A DNA stretch of 11,412 nt from an uncultured Ruminococcus sp. GTDB lineage: Bacteria; Bacillota; Clostridia; Oscillospirales; CAG-272. The DNA is taken from positions 1-11,412 of the forward strand of contig CACXCL010000157.1 in NCBI GenBank assembly GCA_902766115.1. The letters run 5' to 3'. The notes under the pieces were generated by a model, which was given only the letters and a program-made list of their open reading frames with translations, had not been told where the DNA came from and did no database searches. The position numbers and the translations under genes are program-made. Positions 7,022-11,412 of this stretch are shown piece after piece (within the stretch, counting starts at the first letter, position 1; every line of letters starts with the position of its first letter).

Positions 7022-8550
7022 CAAAGAAAACGATCATCACGCTGATCTCTCTCGGCGCCGTTCTGCTTCTGCTGATTGCCGCATACGTGATCGTTCAGGT
7101 CACGAAACCGAAGCCGGCGGAGACAAAGCCGCCGGAGCTTCTCAGCCCGGACAAGCTCGGGGAAAACGATCCCGGGGAAGAGCTTGACGCGGGCGTCAGG
7201 ATACTGATCTTCCCGCGCCGCGACCGCACGATGATAAAGAGTATTTCCGTCCACAACGAACACGGAGATTATTCCGTCACTGCCAAGGGCGACGGCACGT
7301 TCTCCCTGGACGGCTTCGAGGGCGCGTATCTCGACGACCAGAAGACGGCGTCGCTGGTGGTGACGGCGGGCTATACCGTCACGTCTCAGCGAGTGGTGGA
7401 CGAGGCGACCGACGAGGAACTCGAAAACTACGGCCTTGCGGAGCCCTCCGCATGGTGGGTGCTTACCGACACGTCAGGGCGCGAATACCGTGTGAACGTT
7501 GGCGACCGCATGGTGTCCGGAGACGGGTACTACTGCTCATTCGAAGGACGGCGGGCGGTCTACGTGCTGAGCAACACCCTTGAGACGTCCGTTCTCATGC
7601 CCGCGGAGTATTACGTAACTCCGCTTCTCGTGCTGGGACTGACGAACGAGAACTACTACCAGGTCGACGAATTCACGATCCTGCACGGCAAGGATGAGTT
7701 ATTCGTTTCCGTCGCGAAGTGCGACGACGATGAGAAGATGAACCCCGACGCCGTGATGGAGGCGAAGCTGATCTATCCCGCGGGATACAAGGCCAACGAT
7801 TCGTATTACCTCAACGTCATCGGAAGCCTCGTCTCCATGACGGGACTCGAAACGGCGGCGATAAATCCCACCGACGAACAGTATGAGCAGTACGGATTGA
7901 AGGACGCGCCGTATCACGTGCATTTCTCCATGATGGGGTATGACTTCAATCTGTTCTTCTCGGACGAAATGGAGGACGGATACCGCTACGGTATCTCGTA
8001 TCTGTATAACTACAGCCTCATCGCCAGATTCAACGCCTCGGATCTCGCCTGGCTCGACAGCGATCTCTTCAGCTGGGCGGCAAGCTATCCGCTTTCCGTC
8101 AACATCACCACGGTGGATTCTCTCCGCGTCGTGACGGAAGAGAACGACGTGACTTTCGCGCTGAATCACGGCGTCGACGGGGAGGGGAGAGCGACGCTTG
8201 ACGTGGAGTCGGACGCCGGCGTGTCGTTCCCGAACGGCGATATCTACAATTTCAGACAGTTCTATAAGTCCGTTATCGCCGCGAAGATCAAGGGTACGTC
8301 ATCTCTGACGGATGAGGAGAAAAAGGAACTCACGTCCGACGAAAAAAACGCCATCGTCCATGTGATCTTCTCGCTCAGCGACGGGAGAAAATTCGACTAC
8401 GGCTTCTACCGGGCGTCCACCCGTGAGGCGCTTATGACTGTCAACGGAGAGGGAGTTTTCTACATCAACTCCGACAACCCCGAGAAGGTTGCCGCGGATC
8501 TCGTAAGACTGCTGAACGGCATTGAGATCGACGCATACGGCAAGGATTGA
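7018..8550 (+). CDS. DUF4340 membrane-anchored extracytoplasmic protein
   Basis: A 510-residue protein with a single N-terminal hydrophobic helix (about 6-27, after MTKK) and a long polar remainder, so it is most likely anchored with the bulk outside. There is no lipobox cysteine, so it is not a lipoprotein. The region about 85-190 matches the DUF4340 pattern: FSLDGFEGAYLDDQKTASLV, then DEELENYGLAEPS (132-144) and a strand-rich YRVNVGDR...YYCSF...AVYVLS. A second copy of the central motif appears as TDEQYEQYGLKDAP (285-298), followed by strands and FFSDE, suggesting an internal duplication. The start at 7018 has AGGAGG (7004-7009) eight bases upstream and overlaps the GldG stop as ATGA. DUF4340 genes commonly follow gldG homologues, so this is the likely fourth subunit. 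Last gene of the operon. Biochemical function is unknown. Confidence 0.9.
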   Translation: MTKKTIITLISLGAVLLLLIAAYVIVQVTKPKPAETKPPELLSPDKLGENDPGEELDAGVRILIFPRRDRTMIKSISVHNEHGDYSVTAKGDGTFSLDGFEGAYLDDQKTASLVVTAGYTVTSQRVVDEATDEELENYGLAEPSAWWVLTDTSGREYRVNVGDRMVSGDGYYCSFEGRRAVYVLSNTLETSVLMPAEYYVTPLLVLGLTNENYYQVDEFTILHGKDELFVSVAKCDDDEKMNPDAVMEAKLIYPAGYKANDSYYLNVIGSLVSMTGLETAAINPTDEQYEQYGLKDAPYHVHFSMMGYDFNLFFSDEMEDGYRYGISYLYNYSLIARFNASDLAWLDSDLFSWAASYPLSVNITTVDSLRVVTEENDVTFALNHGVDGEGRATLDVESDAGVSFPNGDIYNFRQFYKSVIAAKIKGTSSLTDEEKKELTSDEKNAIVHVIFSLSDGRKFDYGFYRASTREALMTVNGEGVFYINSDNPEKVAADLVRLLNGIEIDAYGKD

Positions 8551-8593
8551 GGGCCGTCTATAGCGGCGCAGGCCGGGAAAGCGCACTAAAATG

Positions 8594-8641
8594 AAAGATC
8601 CGCAGGATTTTATCTTCAAGGTAAAAATCCTGCGGATCTTT
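8594..8641 (+). terminator. Long perfect hairpin ending the seven-gene operon
   Basis: An 18-bp perfect inverted repeat: left arm 8594-8611 (AAAGATCCGCAGGATTTT), right arm 8624-8641, loop of 12 bases. It starts 43 bases after the DUF4340 stop. The right arm ends in CTTT followed by GCG, so the U run is short and lies partly in the stem; termination on the + strand is likely but not textbook. The symmetrical A/T ends also allow action on the minus strand. Confidence 0.75.
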
Positions 8642-8642
8642 G

Positions 8643-8659
8643 CGTAAAGACGTTTTACG
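8643..8659. repeat. Small inverted repeat between the two convergent terminators
   Basis: CGTAAA (8643-8648) and TTTACG (8654-8659) form a 6-bp stem with loop GACGT, squeezed two bases after the operon hairpin and directly before the A6 run (8660-8665) that serves as the T tract of the minus-strand terminator. It may be incidental or may strengthen the block. Confidence 0.45.
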
Positions 8660-8703
8660 AAAAAAGGATAATGACCGATTACTACGTTATAGTAACGGTC
8701 ATT
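8660..8703 (-). terminator. Intrinsic terminator of the minus-strand AT-rich gene
   Basis: On the minus strand AATGACCGTTACTA pairs with TAGTAATCGGTCATT (14 bp with one unpaired base, 5-base loop), followed by ATCC and six T residues (complement of A6 at 8660-8665). It begins 13 bases after the stop codon at 8717-8719. Together with the operon hairpin it makes a convergent terminator zone. Confidence 0.85.
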
Positions 8704-8716
8704 TGGGATCATATCT

Positions 8717-9157
8717 TTATTTATCGAGAAATCTCATACTATTGACGATCAAATTGCATTTTTTTATTTCATTGGTTTTTGTATTGCTTTGATATGTCAC
8801 AAAAGCGATTTTCGGATGCCTGCCAATTACCCATATTTTGATGAACCAGTTGTCATTGGTTTTTCCCTCACCCTCCAAAGCAAGCGAATCGTCCTTGTTC
8901 TTCATGATAAATGGGTGATCAAGTATTATCCCGAAATTATCAACGAACTTTCTTGCAATTGTAACTATTTGTCCTTCCAAAGAACTATTTTGAGGCAATG
9001 TCCTGTATAAAGACACCGTCATGGCGCCGTTCCCATTTGGATTGAACAAGGAAAGGGCCCCTTCATCTTCTTCGAAACGCCATTTTTTAGGTAATTCGTA
9101 TTCTAAAGATTTATAGCAATAACGAGTCGTTGATCTCACCCCTATCCAAATGTCCAT
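8717..9157 (-). CDS. AT-rich orphan gene; PsbP/MOG1-fold, DUF3805-like protein (tentative)
   Basis: A 146-residue soluble protein with no signal peptide or membrane helix. Pattern seen: an opening strand SLEYELPKKW (18-27), EDEGALSLFNPNGNGAMTVSLYRT (30-53), an amphipathic helix (EGQIVTIARKFVDNFG), then strands ending in KIWVIGRHPKIAFVTYQS and a C-terminal helix NEIKKCNLIVNSMRFL. The 'lP..W...e.dg.l.lf.p.G.G.m.vS.y' layout resembles DUF3805 and other PsbP/MOG1-fold proteins, several of which occur as immunity or type VI-associated proteins; this is a resemblance judged by eye. Two lines I counted give 32% and 42% GC, against about two-thirds in gpmI, so recent transfer is likely. Start: the in-frame codon two before ATG 9157 is followed upstream by a stop, fixing the maximum length; the ribosome site is weak (AGGAAAG, 13 bases away). 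It has its own terminator. Not recognised as a named gene. Confidence 0.75.
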   Translation of the reverse strand: MDIWIGVRSTTRYCYKSLEYELPKKWRFEEDEGALSLFNPNGNGAMTVSLYRTLPQNSSLEGQIVTIARKFVDNFGIILDHPFIMKNKDDSLALEGEGKTNDNWFIKIWVIGRHPKIAFVTYQSNTKTNEIKKCNLIVNSMRFLDK

Positions 9158-9193
9158 AGAGATTCATCTACTTTCCTATACGGTGCTTTCAGC

Positions 9194-9221
9194 AAAAAGT
9201 GTTGATCCGGCAAGGGATCAA
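9194..9221 (-). terminator. Probable terminator after mtnN
   Basis: On the minus strand TTGATCC (9221-9215), loop CTTGCC, GGATCAA (9208-9202) form a 7-bp stem followed by CAC and TTTTT (complement of 9194-9198). It lies 43 bases past the mtnN stop. It would partly insulate the downstream AT-rich gene from mtnN transcription. Confidence 0.6.
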
Positions 9222-9228
9222 TCTCTCT

Positions 9229-9243
9229 GTTCCGTAAAGGAAC
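9229..9243. repeat. Small inverted repeat 3' of mtnN
   Basis: GTTCC (9229-9233) and GGAAC (9239-9243) with loop GTAAA make a 5-bp hairpin beside the probable mtnN terminator. A T6 run lies at 9255-9260, on the wrong side for minus-strand termination. Possibly incidental. Confidence 0.35.
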
Positions 9244-9263
9244 CTTAATCAGTCTTTTTTGAG

Positions 9264-9962
9264 TTATCCGAGAGCCCGTGCAAGCTCCGTCACTATCCTC
9301 GCCGATACTTCGGCACTTTTTTTCACAAAAGCCGGAAAGTCCTCCGGCGCGCCTCCGTCGGCGCTGTCGGAGATGGCGCGGATCACGCAGAACGGCACTC
9401 CGTTCGCAGCGCAGACCTGCCCCACGGCGCCGCCTTCCATCTCGCATGCCACGGCGGAGAAGGTATCGACGATCTTTTTCTTTCTCTCCCGGTCCGCGAT
9501 GAACTGGTCGCCGGAGGCGATGGGCCCCACGCAGGTACGGACGCCGAGCCTTTCCGCGATGGCGACGATCTCCCGGGCGGTTTTTTTATCCGCGGGAATG
9601 TGCGCGCCCTCGGCTCCGGGGACGTTCACCGCGCCCGGCTCCTCGCCGATGGCGGTGCAGTCGAAATCGTGCTGACACACGGACGAGGCGACAGCCACGT
9701 CGCCGATGGTGAGTTTGTCGGTGAGCGTTCCACCCACGCCGGTGTTGATCACGAGATCCGGCGCGAATTTCAGTATCATTGCCTCAGCGGCGGCGGCGGC
9801 GTAGACCTTGCCGACCCCGCATACGGTGCATATCACGTCGGCGCCGCCGATTTTGCCCTCCGTGAACGTGAGGGAGGGGACGGAGACCCGCCGGGGCTCC
9901 TCCATTTTTGCTGTTATATTTTCCGCTTCCGCCGCCAGAGCCGCGATTATTCCGATTTTCAT
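9264..9962 (-). CDS. mtnN: 5'-methylthioadenosine/S-adenosylhomocysteine nucleosidase
   Basis: Hydrolyses 5'-methylthioadenosine and S-adenosylhomocysteine (and 5'-deoxyadenosine) to adenine plus the ribose product, clearing inhibitors of methylation, polyamine and radical-SAM reactions and feeding methionine salvage or AI-2 synthesis. Cytosolic, PNP_UDP_1 superfamily. The 232-residue length matches E. coli Pfs. Seen: MKIGIIAALAAEAE with catalytic Glu12 at the same number as in E. coli, VCGVGKVYAA, NTGVGGTL (73-80), SGDQFI (150-155), CEMEGGAVGQVC (173-184; Glu176 aligns with E. coli Glu174), and RAISDSAD (195-202; Asp199 aligns with Asp197). All catalytic residues are intact. GGAGG (complement of 9971-9975) lies eight bases upstream of the ATG. 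It is divergent from asd, with its own promoter. No luxS or methionine-cycle gene is in view. Confidence 0.97.
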   Translation of the reverse strand: MKIGIIAALAAEAENITAKMEEPRRVSVPSLTFTEGKIGGADVICTVCGVGKVYAAAAAEAMILKFAPDLVINTGVGGTLTDKLTIGDVAVASSVCQHDFDCTAIGEEPGAVNVPGAEGAHIPADKKTAREIVAIAERLGVRTCVGPIASGDQFIADRERKKKIVDTFSAVACEMEGGAVGQVCAANGVPFCVIRAISDSADGGAPEDFPAFVKKSAEVSARIVTELARALG

Positions 9963-9991
9963 GAATAAAACCTCCGGATCGAGTTTTTAAT

Positions 9992-10021
9992 ATGATAACA
10001 CGGCGCGCCGATTCCTGTCAA
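9992..10021 (-). promoter_or_regulatory. Promoter of mtnN
   Basis: Reading the minus strand, TTGACA (complement of 10016-10021) and TATCAT (complement of 9992-9997) are separated by 18 bp. The spacer contains a perfect 10-bp palindrome CGGCGCGCCG at 10001-10010. The start of transcription would be near 9985, about 22 bases before the mtnN ATG. Confidence 0.75.
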
Positions 10022-10049
10022 GCAAAATCAGCTCTTTCCCCTTGACAGG
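10014..10049. repeat. Inverted repeat spanning the two back-to-back -35 boxes
   Basis: CCTGTCAAG (10014-10022) and CTTGACAGG (10041-10049) are perfect 9-bp inverted copies 18 bases apart. Six of the nine bases are the two TTGACA boxes, so only three extra matched positions (C inside, GG outside) go beyond what the promoters demand. Possible shared operator for mtnN and asd; unproven. Confidence 0.45.
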
Positions 10050-10055
10050 GGGAAA
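10035..10055. promoter_or_regulatory. Operator-like palindrome centred on the asd -35 box
   Basis: TTTCCCC (10035-10041) and GGGGAAA (10049-10055) are perfect 7-bp inverted copies with a 7-base spacer that holds the TTGACA box (10042-10047). A dimeric repressor bound here would cover the -35. No regulator gene is in the window and no known operator is recognised; the role is inferred from position and symmetry. Confidence 0.45.
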
Positions 10056-10070
10056 CGGCGGTGATACAAT
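10042..10070 (+). promoter_or_regulatory. Promoter of asd
   Basis: Perfect -35 TTGACA (10042-10047), 17-bp spacer, and -10 TACAAT (10065-10070). Transcription would start near 10077, giving a leader of under 40 bases, too short for a lysine riboswitch or T-box. Confidence 0.88.
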
Positions 10071-10090
10071 TAACGGGTATATTAAAGCAA

Positions 10091-10105
10091 TCCTTTGTGA
10101 AAGGA
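10091..10105 (+). promoter_or_regulatory. Leader hairpin containing the asd ribosome binding site
   Basis: TCCTTT (10091-10096), loop GTG, AAAGGA (10100-10105): a perfect 6-bp hairpin whose right arm is the Shine-Dalgarno, nine bases before the ATG at 10115. It also decides the start. The stem is AT-rich and weak, so it may tune rather than block translation. Confidence 0.5.
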
Positions 10106-10114
10106 CATGAGATC

Positions 10115-11194
10115 ATGAGAGACAAAATGAGAGCGTGCGTGGTGGGAGCCACGGGAATGGTGGGACAGCGGTTCGTCACCCTCCTTGAGGGTCATCCCTA
10201 TTTCGAGCTTACCGCGGTGGCGGCAAGCGCCCGTTCCGCCGGCGTGAAATACTCCGAGGCGGTGGCGGGAAGATGGAAGATGAAGGGGCGGATCCCGGCA
10301 GGCGCCGCGGATCTCACCGTCATCGACGCCGCGGACGTTGACGAGATAAAGAAGCGCGCGGATATGATATTCTGCGCCGTGGATATGAAAAAGGACGAGA
10401 TCCTCGTCCTGGAGGAGAAGTACGCCCGGGCGGAGTTGCCCGTGGTGTCGAACAACTCCGCCAACAGATGGACTCCGGACGTCCCCATGGTGGTGCCGGA
10501 GATCAATCCTGACCATCTGGAGGTCATAAAGACCCAGCGCGCCCGCCTCGGCACGAGGCGCGGTTTCATCGCCGTGAAGCCCAACTGCTCCATCCAGAGC
10601 TACGTTCCCATGTTGACTCCCCTTTTGAAATACGGTATCAAAGAGGTGGTCGCCACAACTTATCAGGCGATCTCCGGCGCCGGAAAGAATTTCGAGTCCT
10701 GGCCGGAGATGGTGGACAACGTGATCCCCTACATCGGCGGTGAGGAAGAGAAGAGCGAGCGCGAGCCGCTCCGCATCTGGGGCAGGGTGGAAAACGGCGT
10801 CGTCGTTCCTGCGGAGAAGCCGCTGATAACGACCCAGTGCATCAGGGTCCCGGTGTCCGACGGTCACACGGCGGCGGTTTTCGTGAACTTCGAGAACAAG
10901 CCGTCGAAAGAGGAGATAATCGCCGACTGGCGCGAGATGAAGGGCCTCCCCCAGGAGCTTGGACTTCCGTCCGCTCCGGAGCGCTTCATCACTTACTTTG
11001 ACGAGCCGGACCGTCCGCAGACGAGACTGGACCGGGACCTTTACGGAGGGATGGGCGTTTCCGCCGGACGCCTCCGCGAGGACTCGCTCTTCGACTGGAA
11101 ATTCGTGGGTCTGTCCCACAACACTCTGCGCGGCGCCGCCGGAGGCGGTATGCTGACCGCGGAACTGCTCTTCCGTCTGGGGTGGATGGACTGA
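10115..11194 (+). CDS. asd: Aspartate-semialdehyde dehydrogenase, archaeal/fungal type
   Basis: NADP-dependent reduction of aspartyl phosphate to aspartate semialdehyde, the branch point to diaminopimelate/lysine, threonine and methionine; cytosolic. The 359-residue protein shows the Rossmann motif GATGMVGQRF (10-19) followed by LLEGHPYFEL, SNNSANRW, MVVPEINPDH, catalytic Cys158 in KPNCSIQSYVP, TTYQAISGAG, and the conserved active-site region RVPVSDGHTAAV. The GQRF...HP.FEL start and PNCSI.. catalytic segment resemble yeast Hom2 and archaeal enzymes rather than the Bacillus or E. coli forms. ATG 10115 is chosen because AAAGGA precedes it by nine bases; the frame is open back to a GTG at 10061, but that lies inside the promoter. 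An ATG at 10127 is a less likely alternative. Monocistronic in appearance: own promoter, own terminator. Divergent from mtnN. dapA or other lysine genes are not in the window. Confidence 0.96.
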   Translation: MRDKMRACVVGATGMVGQRFVTLLEGHPYFELTAVAASARSAGVKYSEAVAGRWKMKGRIPAGAADLTVIDAADVDEIKKRADMIFCAVDMKKDEILVLEEKYARAELPVVSNNSANRWTPDVPMVVPEINPDHLEVIKTQRARLGTRRGFIAVKPNCSIQSYVPMLTPLLKYGIKEVVATTYQAISGAGKNFESWPEMVDNVIPYIGGEEEKSEREPLRIWGRVENGVVVPAEKPLITTQCIRVPVSDGHTAAVFVNFENKPSKEEIIADWREMKGLPQELGLPSAPERFITYFDEPDRPQTRLDRDLYGGMGVSAGRLREDSLFDWKFVGLSHNTLRGAAGGGMLTAELLFRLGWMD

Positions 11195-11226
11195 GAGAAA
11201 AATCCGCCGGAAGGCGGGTTTTTCTC
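11195..11226 (+). terminator. Intrinsic terminator of asd
   Basis: A 14-bp stem GAGAAAAATCCGCC/GGCGGGTTTTTCTC (one T-G pair) with a GGAA tetraloop starts immediately after the asd TGA at 11192-11194. The T5 run (11219-11223) can serve as the U tract with a shorter GC stem (11203-11218). Confidence 0.88.
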
Positions 11227-11270
11227 AGAGAAGAGAGAAGAGAGAAGAGAGAAGAGAGAAGAGAGAAGAG
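11227..11270. repeat. Heptanucleotide tandem repeat AAGAGAG
   Basis: Five full AAGAGAG units (11231-11265) with partial units at each end (AGAG 11227-11230 and AAGAG 11266-11270), all identical: a 44-base, purine-only tract. It lies between two terminators in non-coding DNA. Perfect short tandem copies like this are prone to slippage, so copy number may vary among strains. Confidence 0.92.
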
Positions 11271-11278
11271 AATCGGTG

Positions 11279-11312
11279 AAAAACGCAAACGGTGCGCCGT
11301 TTGCGTTTTTTT
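11279..11312 (+). terminator. Second strong terminator downstream of asd
   Basis: A perfect 14-bp stem AAAAACGCAAACGG/CCGTTTGCGTTTTT with loop TGCG; the T run continues to 11312 (seven T). It backs up the asd terminator 53 bases earlier, or marks a short transcript across the repeat. Confidence 0.88.
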
Positions 11313-11335
11313 AATGGACAATGGAAAATGGAAAA
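11313..11335. repeat. Second period-7 repeat, AATGGA(C/A)
   Basis: AATGGAC, AATGGAA, AATGGAA at 11313, 11320 and 11327, then AA. Three copies at exactly seven-base spacing, the same period as the AAGAGAG tract but a different sequence. Confidence 0.75.
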
Positions 11336-11358
11336 CAGAGAGGGGCGGCGGTTTTTCA

Positions 11359-11387
11359 TTGACAAAGCGGGCGGCGTTTGATATGAT
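11359..11387 (+). promoter_or_regulatory. Promoter for a gene beyond the right edge
   Basis: TTGACA (11359-11364), 17-bp spacer, TATGAT (11382-11387). The window ends in ACGGAG, which looks like the start of a Shine-Dalgarno, so a coding start is expected a few bases past the edge. Confidence 0.85.
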
Positions 11388-11412
11388 TAAGGCGGGAATA
11401 CATTTTACGGAG

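Noticed and set aside
8789..9010. Plus-strand 73-codon open frame opposite the AT-rich gene
   Set aside because: No ribosome site or motif, and the minus-strand gene with its own terminator explains this stretch better.
10061..10114. GTG start at 10061 for asd
   Set aside because: It lies within the promoter -10 region, so it would not be transcribed; ATG 10115 has a proper ribosome site.
10071..10114. Lysine riboswitch or T-box ahead of asd
   Set aside because: The leader is under 40 bases with only a 6-bp hairpin; no room for such an aptamer.
10082..11119. Minus-strand open frame of 345 codons opposite asd
   Set aside because: Same effect of codon bias; histidine- and arginine-rich sequence with no motifs, and asd is unambiguous.
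11227..11335. Short repeats considered as a CRISPR array
   Set aside because: Units are seven bases with no spacers; these are simple tandem repeats.

Overview
The window reads as chromosomal DNA from a GC-rich member of the Bacillota, most likely an uncultured gut or rumen Clostridia lineage. This is inferred from purine-rich Shine-Dalgarno sequences ahead of most genes, textbook TTGACA/TATAAT-type promoters with 17-bp spacers, strong intrinsic terminators, and gene families common in Clostridia (PgeF, and a GldA/GldF/GldG/DUF4340 ABC cluster). No marker gene fixes the genus.

Layout. (1) Bases 3-539 hold the 3' part of a gene entering from the left, encoding a protein with a PepSY/YcdB-like look, closed by a terminator at 563-590. 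(2) A strong extended -10 promoter at 645-673 starts a tight seven-gene block on the + strand, 712-8550: a SLOG-superfamily (DUF1273/YpsA-like) protein, cofactor-independent phosphoglycerate mutase (gpmI), PgeF/YfiH, then an ABC ATPase, an ABC-2 permease, a GldG-like protein and a DUF4340 protein. Gaps are 55 bp or less, with two ATGA stop/start overlaps. (3) Bases 8594-8703 form a dense convergent terminator zone of three hairpins. (4) An AT-rich minus-strand gene (8717-9157) of PsbP/DUF3805-like appearance sits in an island whose composition differs sharply from its flanks. Just upstream of it is a short open tail that may be a gene remnant. (5) mtnN (minus) and an archaeal/fungal-type asd (plus) diverge from back-to-back promoters that carry operator-like inverted repeats. 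(6) After asd come two strong terminators flanking a purine-only heptanucleotide tandem repeat, a second period-7 repeat, and a consensus promoter plus Shine-Dalgarno for a gene just beyond the right edge.

How the genes may work together. The last four genes of the operon plausibly form one membrane complex: ATPase and six-helix permease, with GldG and the DUF4340 protein projecting large extracytoplasmic domains. The first three (nucleotide-binding SLOG, glycolytic mutase, peptidoglycan-quality enzyme PgeF) share its promoter, giving a possible link between central metabolism and cell-envelope upkeep. That link is inference from layout only. mtnN (methylthioadenosine/S-adenosylhomocysteine recycling) and asd (aspartate to lysine, diaminopimelate, threonine and methionine) are both tied to methionine/aspartate metabolism and share a regulatory region.

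I did not find a clearly new system. The best candidates for novelty are the GldA/F/G/DUF4340 complex in a presumably non-gliding bacterium, the AT-rich orphan gene with its upstream remnant, and the palindrome over the asd -35 box.
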